Shown here piece after piece: positions 16,025 through 24,410 of a stretch of DNA of 64,000 nucleotides; the stretch's first letter is position 1; every line of letters begins with the position of its first letter. Below the pieces are notes generated by a model that was not told where the DNA came from, did no database searches, and worked only from the letters and a program-made list of their open reading frames with translations. This DNA comes from Methanosphaerula palustris E1-9c (GTDB lineage: Archaea; Halobacteriota; Methanomicrobia; Methanomicrobiales; Methanospirillaceae). The stretch lies in the NCBI RefSeq assembly GCF_000021965.1, contig NC_011832.1, positions 248,001 to 312,000 of the forward strand. Reading direction: 5' to 3'. The position numbers and the translations under genes are program-made.

Positions 16025-16754
16025 ATGGATGGTGTCAAGGCGGATAACTGGGCCTCTATTCCGGAGATCACACTATCTATATCGCCTGGCAAATGGTATG
16101 GTGAGCATGGATCAACAGAGATGTATCCCGGGGTGACCAGGGCATTTCCGGTCATCAGGGTCAGTGGGGACCAGGTCAGTGAGGGATATATCAGTTCTCT
16201 GACGCAGATCATCAGCATCAGCATCGATCTTCCACTGATCAGGGTCACTGCGTCATGCGGTCAGGACAGACCCTCACCGGGCAGTTCTCGAAGAACTGTT
16301 CTGGGGGATCCTGCCGGGATCTGCTTCCTGTCGGTCTCCTTCTTGATGGCTGAGACGATCCTCGAATCCATGGATAGGGTCAATGACTATTCAGTCATCT
16401 GGAAGCGGACCGCGGGGGGATGCACTGCAGCCTGATTCTTCAGGAGGGTGGGGAGGTGGTCTGTGGTGTCGAGGATATGGGAAGGCATACGACAGTGGAC
16501 AAGGCCGTCGGCATCGCCCTCTTGCAGGGGGTCAACCTTGGTCGCTGTTACCTCGTCTGTTCTGGCCGGCTCCCGATCGATATGGTTGCAAAGGTATACC
16601 GGGCCGGTATCCCGGTGATGGTCAGTAACAATGCCGCCTTTGCTGGTGGGATCGGATTTGCAGAGCTGGTCAACATGACGCTCGCTGGCTCTGTCCGCCC
16701 CCCCGGATGACGCTCTATACCGGGGCGCATCGCATCCGGTTTTCATCAGAGTAA
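16025..16754 (+). pseudogene. fdhD: fdhD pseudogene (formate dehydrogenase sulfurtransferase), two frameshifts
   Basis: Degenerate copy of FdhD, which transfers sulfur to the molybdenum/tungsten cofactor of formate dehydrogenase. Frame 1 (16025 to about 16412) carries EGYISSLTQI and ends near SVIWKRT. Reading then moves to another frame at the G-run 16414-16419, giving GGMHCSLIL, CGVEDMGRHTTVDKAVG, CYLVCSGR and AKVYRAGIPVMVSNNAA. A second shift at the C-run 16698-16704 restores the family's MTLYTGAHRIRF ending, with a stop at 16752-16754. The N-terminal half also looks shortened and scrambled, so this is probably true decay and not only sequencing error at homopolymers. Confidence 0.82.
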
Positions 16755-17011
16755 CTGAAAAATGACTTGGAGGAGGATCGGTGATCCTTTATTCAGAGGT
16801 GCGAGACTGTTCTGGGATAATCCTGCTCAATGGATTGGAGGACACTGATAATTGCTGAGGACGTATCGGAACGACCGTCATTCGATGATCGCGGGATCTG
16901 TTCTGATCAAGGCAGACGGTAAAAAAGGAAAAACACCGGGAACTGGGATATGGTGAGGTCCAGTCGGTTGAATTCTCATATCCGTTACCCGGTAGAATCA
17001 TAAGAACTCTA
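16755..17011. other. Intergenic stretch, no gene recognised
   Basis: About 255 bases between the fdhD pseudogene and a small membrane-protein frame. Only short frames without recognisable content are present. Confidence 0.4.
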
Positions 17012-17329
17012 TCACATACTCGGCATGCAGGTGATGGGTGCCATCATCATCTGGTCTGGGGAACGCTGTGATATGGTGTCTATAAGATTATATTTATCGA
17101 TCTTGTACGAGTCTGTATTTTTTCCGGCAGGTAATGATGTGGGACGGGTTCGGGTGAGAATCCCTCCAGAAATACCCAGGAGGGTGATCAATGCCAGAAC
17201 GCCCCGGTCATTCCTCTCCGGTAAGTGCCCCTCGTGCACTTTTTCAGCGAATACGAACACCGTGAGGACCAGTGTGAGGACCCAGAGTGTAATCACTGAA
17301 GTGACGAGTTTATTTCGTTTCGATTTCAT
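17012..17329 (-). CDS. Small hypothetical membrane protein
   Basis: A 105-residue protein starting at MKSKRNKLVTSV (17329): a basic N-terminus, a strong transmembrane helix at about residues 9-28 (VITLWVLTLVLTVFVF), a short charged loop (EKVHEGHLPERNDRG) and a second, weaker hydrophobic helix (VLALITLLGISGGIL). The C-terminal 50 residues are polar. An in-frame upstream codon at 17371 adds 14 residues. Helical-hairpin topology is plausible; no family was recognised, and the tail may be out of true frame. Isolated between the fdhD pseudogene and tRNA-Cys. Confidence 0.45.
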   Translation of the reverse strand: MKSKRNKLVTSVITLWVLTLVLTVFVFAEKVHEGHLPERNDRGVLALITLLGISGGILTRTRPTSLPAGKNTDSYKIDKYNLIDTISQRSPDQMMMAPITCMPSM

Positions 17330-17520
17330 GCTCAATTCTACATTCACAATGGTGAATGGATGGTACAGCATAGGATGGCTCTCTATTTAGTGCCTGATCT
17401 GTCGACATAATTTGCCGCAATTCTTTTGAATATGGTCGTATCTGAACGATAGGAGAAGAACGTTATCTAGAGAGTGTCATCATCTCTGATCTCTCAAGGA
17501 TCAGTCAGGAATCATAAAAG

Positions 17521-17591
17521 AGCCATGGCCCGGAATCGAACCGGGATATGCTGATCTGCAGTCAGCTGCGTAGCCATTCCGCCACCGTGGC
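17521..17591 (-). tRNA. trnC: tRNA-Cys (anticodon GCA)
   Basis: The minus strand folds as a complete cloverleaf: acceptor 5' GCCACGG with 3' CCATGGC and discriminator U; D-stem GCG/CGC; anticodon stem GCTGA/TCAGC with loop CTGCAGA (anticodon GCA); T-arm CCCGG-TTCGATT-CCGGG. There is no intron and CCA is not encoded. The fifth acceptor pair is a C-A mismatch; the other six are Watson-Crick. U73 and GCA are the expected CysRS identity elements. Confidence 0.93.
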
Positions 17592-17873
17592 ATGGTTGTT
17601 CACAATTGTGACTTCAACATACTATCGTTGTCGCGGTGAATATTTATAGGGTTTTTTACTGGCAAATTTTTCCGGTTCCTCTTTTGTCGCGGGAACTGGA
17701 TGTTGTCATTTCGAAACCCTGTCACTTTTTTTATGACGGTGAATGGAGAGAACAGAAGAGGATTGCTCATTTTCTAGAGCATGGTCGTTTGAACCAGTGG
17801 ATTGGGCCAAAAAAGGAATCAAACCCGATCGAAGAAGAATAGCCACCCGTCTTTTAAAAGAAGACGTCATCCT
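17592..17873. other. Intergenic stretch between tRNA-Cys and MFS gene
   Basis: About 280 AT-richer bases. A 68-codon plus-strand frame (17636-17842) has no ribosome-binding site or recognisable motif. T-rich sequence near 17650-17680 could terminate converging transcripts. Nothing else is supported. Confidence 0.4.
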
Positions 17874-19016
17874 TTATTCGATCTCTCCAGCCCGAATGAA
17901 GAGGATCAGGATGCCAACCATTCCCAGTGCAAAGAGGAGAAAGGCAGCAGAGTATCCGCAGACCGGGATGATCATCCCGAGGAGAGCGGTCCCGACCCCT
18001 GCACCCCCGAAGAGCCCGAGCCCCACAAGGGCAGAGGGGAGCCCTTTCGATCCGGGTGCGATATCGAAGACGAGCGTGGCGATGGTCGACTGCATACAGA
18101 TGTAGCCGAGACCAAGACCTGCTGCTGCAATCCATCCGGTCCCCCACCCCGGGAATAATGCCAGCAGGAGGGTCGAGAGTGTTGCCACGCCGGCCCCACC
18201 CGTGACCATCGCTCTGCGCCCGATCCTCTCTTCGAGGAACCCGGCCTGTGTTCCTCCGATCAGGCAGGAGAAGCCGAAGAACATCACGATACAGCCGATC
18301 TGCAGATAATCAAGTCCGACGATCTGGTGGAGGAATGCCCCAAGAAAGCTATACACCCCGATGAGGAGGAGCCCGATGAGGAAGGCCATCGGGAAGAGCC
18401 TGGATCTTCTGTCCTTGCAGATGGAGCGTAATTCGTCCTGTACAGACCTGACTGAAGATTCTGGAAGGGTCTTTGGAATCCGCTGGAGGAGCAGGACAAC
18501 GATGACGGCGATGACAGAGAAGATCAGGAATGCAATCCGCCAGGAGAGGGTGGTAGCAAGGATCCCCTCGACGCCGACACTCAGCCCCTGACCGAAGAAT
18601 ACGATCCCCATGAAGATTCCGACATAACGCTGACGCTCTGATTCCGGCACGGTGTCCCCGATGAGTGCGAGGGAGACGGCGATGATACCGGCGGCGAAGA
18701 ACCCGGTGCATGCCCGCCAGATGGTCAGGGATGTCAGAGATTCTGCAAAAGCGCATGCTCCGGACCCGAGTGCAAAGCCAGCGAGGATGCACTGGAGCAC
18801 CTGGACCTTTCCTACCCGGTCGCCGATCACCCCGAAGACCGGCTGCATGAACCCGTAGGGGATCAGGTATGCGGTCAGGATCACGCCGGCGAGGGGGATG
18901 GCGATGCCGAAGTCTGAGGCGATGGCGGGGAGGACCGGGGAGATGAACCAGTTGTCCGCGGCTGATATGAACCCGGCGAGGCCGAGGATGGTGATGAGGG
19001 TACGGGGTGAAACCAT
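17874..19016 (-). CDS. Major facilitator superfamily transporter
   Basis: A secondary transporter of about 380 residues with 12 predicted helices in two halves of six. The MFS loop 2-3 motif is present as GVIGDRVGKVQVL and a second-half counterpart as GFLEERIGRRAMV. The helix-1 region (FISAADNWFISPVLPAIASDFGI) resembles drug-efflux-type MFS proteins of the DHA1 group. The ATG at 19016 is used; an in-frame GTG at 19034 is an alternative. It is last in the minus-strand run below the nitrogenase-like genes, 82 bp after the methyltransferase, so it could be co-transcribed, but its substrate is unknown. Confidence 0.88.
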   Translation of the reverse strand: MVSPRTLITILGLAGFISAADNWFISPVLPAIASDFGIAIPLAGVILTAYLIPYGFMQPVFGVIGDRVGKVQVLQCILAGFALGSGACAFAESLTSLTIWRACTGFFAAGIIAVSLALIGDTVPESERQRYVGIFMGIVFFGQGLSVGVEGILATTLSWRIAFLIFSVIAVIVVLLLQRIPKTLPESSVRSVQDELRSICKDRRSRLFPMAFLIGLLLIGVYSFLGAFLHQIVGLDYLQIGCIVMFFGFSCLIGGTQAGFLEERIGRRAMVTGGAGVATLSTLLLALFPGWGTGWIAAAGLGLGYICMQSTIATLVFDIAPGSKGLPSALVGLGLFGGAGVGTALLGMIIPVCGYSAAFLLFALGMVGILILFIRAGEIE

Positions 19017-19116
19017 GGACCCTTCTGGTTTCACTCAGCAGCACCCTGTCGATCTGATCATAACGATCAGATTAGCTCTTCTCCACGATCAAGGATCTGG
19101 TGAACCGGAGGGATCT

Positions 19117-19851
19117 CTACAGTGCCGGCTCAAAGAGGTACATCCCCCATCCGGCGTACTCCCGCCCGTAGCCGAGGTACTCGTCCTGCACCTGGTGCAG
19201 GTACTCGGCAACCTCTCCGTACTCCGGGTGATCGGGGTTCGCCTTCAGCCAGGTCCTGCAACACTGCCAGATGCCGGTCTCGTATCGCTCCCAGTCCGCA
19301 TCATCGGCCCTCACCAGGAAACTGAGATCGAACCCCGCCTCACCGGCGATCCGAGCCAGTTCGAACTCGGTCAGAATGTCCTCCCAGTCGCGGGCGAACT
19401 CCGGTGGCACCAGTTCGGTCTTCCAGTACCGCTCGCCGAGGAGCACCGCCCCGTTGTCGGTGGTGAGGGTGGTCAGCGTCTCCAGAGCGTCGGCCAGGCC
19501 GCCGTAGATGAATGCGGCACCCATACAGACGACCAGGTCATACCGGGCCTCCGGGGTGTAGGTGGATGCATCGGTACAGATGATCCTGACCCTGTCGCCG
19601 AGCCCCTCTTTGGCAAGCATCCGCTCTGCCCAGGCGCATGCCTCTGGCCTGATCTCGAGGCCCGTGCCGGTGATCCCGAACTTTTCAGCGAGGATCGCAA
19701 GGACCGTCCCGTTGCCGGCCCCGACCTCGAGCACCTGCATCCCCGGTTTCAGCCCTGCCGCCTCCCCGACCGCGACGATCTTCTCAGGTGTGACCGGGTT
19801 CATGATCGCCAGCGCTCCCTGGGAGAGGGTGACCAAGTCTAAAAAATCCAT
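19117..19851 (-). CDS. SAM-dependent class I methyltransferase
   Basis: A 244-residue protein with a Rossmann methyltransferase core: motif I VLEVGAGNGTVLA, motif II acid in GTGLEIRPEA, and the DLVVCMGAAFIYGGL strand of motif IV. The C-terminal 90 residues are acidic and aromatic (ADWERYETGIWQCCRTWLK, then EYLGYGREYAGWGMYLF), an extension seen in a group of uncharacterised methyltransferases. The ATG at 19851 (MDFLDLVTLS) was chosen because upstream residues in frame are not conserved-looking. It lies 73 bp below ywbE and may belong with the nitrogenase-like cluster; a small-molecule acceptor is likely but unknown. Confidence 0.8.
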   Translation of the reverse strand: MDFLDLVTLSQGALAIMNPVTPEKIVAVGEAAGLKPGMQVLEVGAGNGTVLAILAEKFGITGTGLEIRPEACAWAERMLAKEGLGDRVRIICTDASTYTPEARYDLVVCMGAAFIYGGLADALETLTTLTTDNGAVLLGERYWKTELVPPEFARDWEDILTEFELARIAGEAGFDLSFLVRADDADWERYETGIWQCCRTWLKANPDHPEYGEVAEYLHQVQDEYLGYGREYAGWGMYLFEPAL

Positions 19852-19924
19852 GGGTACAAGTTGTTTTCGCCCCTCATTATTCCACCCTCCCACCTGGATG
19901 GAGGTGGTGGATAACAGCAGGAGT

Positions 19925-20158
19925 TCAGGACTTCTGACCCGCATCAGCGCCGGTGTTGATGATCGCCTGCACCCTGCCGACTCGACCGTCGGTCAGCCGG
20001 ACCTTGATCCCATGCGGATGCGTCGCCGAGTTGGTCAGGATCGCACTGACCACACCGCGGGTCAGGGTCCCGCTCCGCTGGTCCTGCTTCTGTACCACGT
20101 CGACGGTTATCCCCGCCTTGATTGCACTTCTGGTTGTGGCCTGCCGCTCCGGTCCCAT
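19925..20158 (-). CDS. ywbE: YwbE-family protein (DUF2196)
   Basis: A 77-residue protein almost fully covered by the YwbE signature: VDVVQKQDQRSGTLTRGVV, then LTNSATHPHGIKVRL and a GRVGRVQAI end. It looks like a small beta-barrel with a KOW/SH3-like pattern. The family occurs in bacteria and methanogens and has no established function. It begins 36 bp after the stop of the second NifD/K-like gene and is on the same strand, so it is probably co-transcribed with the trio, but a functional link is only inferred from position. Confidence 0.88.
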   Translation of the reverse strand: MGPERQATTRSAIKAGITVDVVQKQDQRSGTLTRGVVSAILTNSATHPHGIKVRLTDGRVGRVQAIINTGADAGQKS

Positions 20159-20194
20159 CAGAAGAGATTGGATGGTCGGGTTGAACTCTGTTCC

Positions 20195-21358
20195 TCACCG
20201 GTGAGCCCGGGCGTGGTCGATGGAGGCGTTCAGCACCGCTTCGATCAGGGCCAGCGCACCCTCAACCCCAGCTGACGGTCTCGCCGAAAGCCTCACCTGC
20301 CCCCGGATCGGGGGTGCGTAACCGACGAAGGCTGCGCCCGGGCAGAGCCTTTCTTCGAATGAGGAGCCGAGGACCAGGTCGGGGCCGGCTCTCTCAAGCA
20401 ACCGGGCGACCTGATCGAGTCCGGTGGCCTCGCTGACACCGGGGCCAGCTTCTGGTGGCGGTGTGCCGCGGACCCCAATCGCGACTACCTCTGCACCCAG
20501 GTACTGCTTCAGCAGATCAGTGGCTGCCATGGCATACGCATACCCCCCAAAGACCGCAACCGTCGGGGGGTCGAACCGCACCAGGTACTTGTCGCAGGCA
20601 CGGACGATCCGTTCCTCTGCGTCGGTGATCTCGTTGACGATCGCCTCGCAGTCCACCCCGGGGTCCCGATCGGCCAGTCTGGCAAAGGTCGTTCTGACCT
20701 GGTTGAGGCCGAGGAGCGACCCGCAGGAGTCGCCTGCCGGGGCGGCGAGGTCTGGATTGGTGCTGACCGAATACCGGGAAGCCTGGTCGACCGCCGATAT
20801 CGTATCGGCGGCGAAGATCGTCCCTGGTCCGACCCCGGCCAGCCTGAGCAACCGGATTGCCTCGTCTCGGTTCCCCCGCCAGAACGGGTCGATCCGGGAG
20901 ATTCCGTCGATTCCGATCCCGTCCGCCTCTGGGTCGACCTGTGGGGCCAGCGCAGCAAGGGCGGTGAGATACCCGGCGTCGGCCCCGCCGGTGAACCCGG
21001 GGCAGTCGATCACCATCACCGGCAGATCGCCGAAGAGCGAGGAGAGATCCTCACCCATGATCGCCGGCACACATGTGTTCATAACGGCGAGCCGGGGATA
21101 CCGTGGGGCCAGTTCCTGTACAAGGGAGAGGAGTCGCTCTTCGGCACCGAAGACCACCTCCTCCTCAGTCAGATAGGTGCAGAACAGGTCTTTTGAATGG
21201 AGGAGCGAGGCCGGGTGATAGAAACATCCGCTCGCCCCGTGGACGATCACTCCGATACCGGAAAATCCGCAGAGGCAGGCGGCCGCCCCGGTCATCGCAC
21301 ATGGGACCAGCGGTCCAGCACAGCCGGGACCAGGGCCTGACTTCGGTTCTTCAGGCAT
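20195..21358 (-). CDS. Nitrogenase component 1-like subunit (NifK-like position)
   Basis: A 387-residue member of the nitrogenase MoFe-protein/protochlorophyllide reductase superfamily. P-cluster-like cysteines are visible at about positions 20 (PLVPCAMTG), 45 (VHGASGCFYH) and 96 (VMNTCVPAIMGED), with FGAEERL between them as in the family. The ATG at 21358 overlaps the upstream gene's TGA by eight bases; 29 further in-frame residues upstream read antisense-like, low-complexity sequence and are excluded. The N-terminus is unusually Cys-rich (C13, C20, C28, C30). No typical FeMo-cofactor Cys/His pair was identified. With the next two genes it forms a three-component reductase of unknown substrate. 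Confidence 0.85.
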   Translation of the reverse strand: MPEEPKSGPGPGCAGPLVPCAMTGAAACLCGFSGIGVIVHGASGCFYHPASLLHSKDLFCTYLTEEEVVFGAEERLLSLVQELAPRYPRLAVMNTCVPAIMGEDLSSLFGDLPVMVIDCPGFTGGADAGYLTALAALAPQVDPEADGIGIDGISRIDPFWRGNRDEAIRLLRLAGVGPGTIFAADTISAVDQASRYSVSTNPDLAAPAGDSCGSLLGLNQVRTTFARLADRDPGVDCEAIVNEITDAEERIVRACDKYLVRFDPPTVAVFGGYAYAMAATDLLKQYLGAEVVAIGVRGTPPPEAGPGVSEATGLDQVARLLERAGPDLVLGSSFEERLCPGAAFVGYAPPIRGQVRLSARPSAGVEGALALIEAVLNASIDHARAHR

Positions 21359-22397
21359 CGATCGTCCGCCTCCACTGCTGCAGCATCCGGCGGATGCCGG
21401 CGGTCCCGACCGGGAGCGGCACCGGAAGCCGGACCGGTGCGCCATCGCTACTGATGATGAGACCGAGTCGGTCTACCAATTCTGCAGTGAATCGGTCGGA
21501 GGGCTGGCTGAACCGGACCCGGGCGCCTCTGATCCGCTCGAACTGATCGAGCATCTGAGCCTGGAAGATCTCCTCCTCCTCGACTGCGGTGGTGCCGTCG
21601 ACAGCACAGCGGTCAGCCGTCTCCTGGACGAATCGGAGAGTTCCCGCAAGGCCGACCGGGAACCCTTCCAGGTACGGGATGGAGAACTGCTGCTGCAGTT
21701 CCTCGCCGAACGCGACAAGCGAAGGTTCACGGAGGATGTTCAGGTCAGCCCTCCCAAGCCTGGCGATCTCGTCGGTACTGATCCCCCTGACAAACCTGAG
21801 GTTCACTTCGATCCCTGCCCGATCGAGCAACCGGGTCACCTCGGCAGCGTTCTCATCCACTTCGTACTCCAGGTTCTTCTCCCCGATAAGGTTCACGCGA
21901 GGTTCAACTCCTTGCCCATCCCTCTTCTCCTGGCCTGTCGGTGCGAGGCCGGCCAAGGCTGAGAGGGCGTTGAAAAACCCGGTCGAGAAGACCCCTCCCA
22001 GAAACCCCTGGGTCTTCACCGGGATCACCGGAACCGGCCAGTCCTGTCCACAGATCGAATCGATATCGTCGCCGATGGCAGCGGTCACGCAGGTGCCGAG
22101 GACCATGACAGAGGTGTACCCGTCCCTGACGGCGTTTCTGATTACGGCGGTCAACTGCTCCTCGCCGCCGAAGATGATCTCCTCTTCGCCAATCCGGTCA
22201 GAGCAGAGCGCAGGAAGCGGGCCGCTCTCATGGTCGAGCAGCGTCGCATAGATCAGCGAAAGGTTATGATGGGCACAGCCCGCCGGGCCATGGATAATAC
22301 TGATCCCATCGGTGATCGCGGTCGTGACCGAGAGTGCTCCGGTCAGCGTGCACCCTTCATATCGATATGTACTTGAATGCGAGGTCTTCGAGTTCAT
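21351..22397 (-). CDS. Nitrogenase component 1-like subunit (NifD-like position)
   Basis: A 348-residue paralogue of the next gene. The three cluster-ligand cysteines are at about 16 ([10 protein letters not shown]), 41 ([10 protein letters not shown]) and 103 ([14 protein letters not shown]), and [11 protein letters not shown] matches the family. It is short compared with NifD (about 480) and closer to BchN/BchB or CfbD size. The start ATG at 22397 lies 41 bp inside the 3' end of the NifH-like gene in a different frame; no later start retains the first cysteine. Having two distinct component-1 genes implies a heterotetramer, unlike the CfbD homodimer of F430 biosynthesis. Confidence 0.87.
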   Translation of the reverse strand: MNSKTSHSSTYRYEGCTLTGALSVTTAITDGISIIHGPAGCAHHNLSLIYATLLDHESGPLPALCSDRIGEEEIIFGGEEQLTAVIRNAVRDGYTSVMVLGTCVTAAIGDDIDSICGQDWPVPVIPVKTQGFLGGVFSTGFFNALSALAGLAPTGQEKRDGQGVEPRVNLIGEKNLEYEVDENAAEVTRLLDRAGIEVNLRFVRGISTDEIARLGRADLNILREPSLVAFGEELQQQFSIPYLEGFPVGLAGTLRFVQETADRCAVDGTTAVEEEEIFQAQMLDQFERIRGARVRFSQPSDRFTAELVDRLGLIISSDGAPVRLPVPLPVGTAGIRRMLQQWRRTIDA

Positions 22398-23175
22398 CCA
22401 GCTCTAAAGGTTTCGGGATCGTCAGTGTGGTGTTCGTCAGCACCACCTCTGCAAGGGTTCGGTACGTTGCGGCCTGGGCTGAGTCGGGGGCATATTCAAG
22501 CACTGTCTGCTTGTGCACCTCGGCCAGCTGCACGATGCGGTCGCGGGGGATATAGGCGACCAGGTTGCTGCCGACCCGTTCGGCGAACTCCCTGACCAGA
22601 TCCTCCTCGCGGTCGATGTTCTTGGCATTGCAGATCACCCCTGCGAGCCGGCAGGTACACTTCGGTCGCTGGGAAAGCCGGTTGATCGCCTTGCAGATGT
22701 TGTTGGCTGCGTACAGGGACATCAACTCGCCTGAGGTGACCAGGTAGATCTCCTCGGCGTACCCCTCGCGCATCGGCATCGCAAACCCGCCACAGACCAC
22801 ATCCCCGAGGACGTCGTAGACGACCACGTCGGCTGAGAATGCTTCGAGTTTCTCGAGCACCTGGAAGGTCGCGATGATCCCACGGCCGGCGCAGCCGATC
22901 CCCGGTTCAGGTCCACCGGCTTCGACGCAGCGTATACCCCGATATCCGGTGTACACTACATCGTCGATGGTCAGGTTGGTCCCTCCGCGTTCCCGAATCA
23001 GGTCGAGCACGGTCGGTATCCAGGTGCCATGCATCAGCATCCGGGTACTATCGTGCTTGGGATCGCATCCGATCTGGAGGACACCGAGCCCTTGCTCAGC
23101 GAGTGCTGCGGAGAGGTTGGCCGAGGTCGTAGACTTGCCGATACCGCCCTTGCCGTACAGGGCAATCTGCTTCAT
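22357..23175 (-). CDS. Nitrogenase Fe-protein-like reductase (NifH/CfbC/BchL superfamily)
   Basis: A 272-residue ATP-dependent electron donor. Walker A is GKGGIGKST (residues 8-16), switch I region GCDPKHDST (36-44), and both 4Fe-4S ligands are present: Cys95 in GIGCAGRG and Cys128 in [12 protein letters not shown]. Arg98 corresponds to the ADP-ribosylated arginine of nitrogenases. GCDPKHDST, as opposed to GCDPKADST, is typical of BchL- and CfbC-like members. It opens the trio, 75 bp after the cupin gene, and an AT-rich element upstream (CTTATTTTGG) could be its own promoter. It should reduce the two component-1-like subunits encoded next. Confidence 0.92.
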   Translation of the reverse strand: MKQIALYGKGGIGKSTTSANLSAALAEQGLGVLQIGCDPKHDSTRMLMHGTWIPTVLDLIRERGGTNLTIDDVVYTGYRGIRCVEAGGPEPGIGCAGRGIIATFQVLEKLEAFSADVVVYDVLGDVVCGGFAMPMREGYAEEIYLVTSGELMSLYAANNICKAINRLSQRPKCTCRLAGVICNAKNIDREEDLVREFAERVGSNLVAYIPRDRIVQLAEVHKQTVLEYAPDSAQAATYRTLAEVVLTNTTLTIPKPLELDELEDLAFKYISI

Positions 23176-23250
23176 TGCATATCGGTTGGTCTCCGGAAAT
23201 ATTCAACCTGCTGGTGTTAACCCAAAATAAGTTGTGTTCTCCCGGGTAGG

Positions 23251-23586
23251 TCAGGCATGAATCATCGTCAGCATCATCTTGAACCTGCTGACCGCCTCGA
23301 CGGCATGGGGCTTCTCTGCCGGCATGATCATCATCTCCCCGGCGGTAAGGGTGAACGGTTCACCCTCGATTGTAATCCGGGCCTCCCCCTCAAGAATCAT
23401 CACGATCGCGTCATACGGGGCCGTATGCTCGGAGAGCCCCTCCCCCTGGTCGAACGCGAAGAGGGTGATGGTGCCGCTCTTCTTAAAGACCATCATCCTG
23501 CTGACGACCGACCCGGTTTGGTACCCGACCAGGTCAGCTGGTTTGAGGATCTGTCCTGATAGATCTTCACGCTGCTCATCTGTCAT
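23251..23586 (-). CDS. Small cupin-domain protein
   Basis: A 111-residue single-domain cupin. The two cupin motifs are recognisable: motif 1 around GEGLSEHTAPYDAIVMILEGEA and motif 2 around TAGEMMIMPAEKPHAVEA, with one His in each region and a Glu as possible metal ligands. Such proteins bind metals or small ligands or act as isomerases; this subgroup is often annotated only as 'cupin'. It lies 78 bp below aqpM and 75 bp above the NifH-like gene on the same strand. Confidence 0.87.
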   Translation of the reverse strand: MTDEQREDLSGQILKPADLVGYQTGSVVSRMMVFKKSGTITLFAFDQGEGLSEHTAPYDAIVMILEGEARITIEGEPFTLTAGEMMIMPAEKPHAVEAVSRFKMMLTMIHA

Positions 23587-23664
23587 AATTCATTGCTTAC
23601 TGCCCAGCAGGGAAGAACCTTGCCCGGACTGACCATCGGGATGCTGGAGAGGAAGAGGAGAGGA

Positions 23665-24408
23665 TCAATCTTCTGCATTCAGGTAATCATACAGGAACGC
23701 TGCGATCAGGGCCCCTGCAATCGGCCCGATGACATAGATTGGGTAGTTCGCCCAGAGGTTGGAGCCGCCGAGCAGCAGGTCGCCGAGGAACGGCCCGAAG
23801 GTTCGTGCCGGGTTTAAGGAGGCACCGGAAATGTTCCCTATGGTCGTGATCATCCCGGCCACGGTCAACCCGATGATCAGCCCGGCGAACCCTTCAGGCG
23901 CCCGCTTGTCGACGGCGACCCCCATGATCGTCAGCATCAGCACGAACGTCCCGAGCAGTTCAGCCAGGATCGCAGCACCCATCCCGATCCCCGGGAATGG
24001 GGCAGTGGCCCCGAGCCCGCCGATCATAACGGCGTCCATGCCGGCTGTCGCTGCAAAGAGCAGGCTGCCGACGGAGGCGCCGATCAGCTGTGCGATGATA
24101 TAGGCGACCATATCACCTGTCGGGAACCGCTTCGTCGCCCAGAGGGCGATCGAGACGGCTGGGTTGAGGTGGGCCCCTGAGATCCGGCCGAAGGCATAGA
24201 TCACTGCAGCGATCACAATTCCGAAGGCCAGCCCTATTGCGAGCCAGTCACCCAGACCCCCGAGGGCCCCGATACCGATGTTGAACTTGTTGGGGGGGGT
24301 GGCCCCGTGCGCGATCATCAACGTGACCGCCGCCGCCCCCGCCCCGAAGTAGACGAGCAGGAGTGTCCCGACCATCTCGGCGAGGGACCGTTTCATCAGT
24401 GATGGCAT
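23665..24408 (-). CDS. aqpM: Archaeal aquaporin AqpM
   Basis: A 247-residue MIP-family channel with six helices and two half-helices carrying the NPA boxes (GAHLNPAVS and ASLNPARTFGP). The recalled sequence of Methanothermobacter AqpM matches closely in several blocks (VYFGAGAAAVTLMIA, GLGDWLAIGLAFG, GGLGATAPFPGI, IMGVAVDKRAPEGFAG). AqpM conducts water and, weakly, glycerol; small uncharged gases have been proposed. The ATG at 24408 is two bases after the DUF2180 stop, so the genes are coupled. An in-frame codon at 24438 lies inside the DUF2180 gene and is rejected. Confidence 0.93.
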   Translation of the reverse strand: MPSLMKRSLAEMVGTLLLVYFGAGAAAVTLMIAHGATPPNKFNIGIGALGGLGDWLAIGLAFGIVIAAVIYAFGRISGAHLNPAVSIALWATKRFPTGDMVAYIIAQLIGASVGSLLFAATAGMDAVMIGGLGATAPFPGIGMGAAILAELLGTFVLMLTIMGVAVDKRAPEGFAGLIIGLTVAGMITTIGNISGASLNPARTFGPFLGDLLLGGSNLWANYPIYVIGPIAGALIAAFLYDYLNAED

Positions 24409-24410
24409 GA

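Noticed and set aside
17636-17842. 68-codon plus-strand frame after tRNA-Cys
   Set aside because: No start signal and no recognisable protein feature.
20195-23175. Assignment of the trio as the N2-fixing nitrogenase or as CfbCD
   Set aside because: Subunits are too short for NifDK, no FeMo-cofactor ligands or nifE/N/B are seen, and CfbD is a single-gene homodimer, whereas two different component-1 genes are present here.
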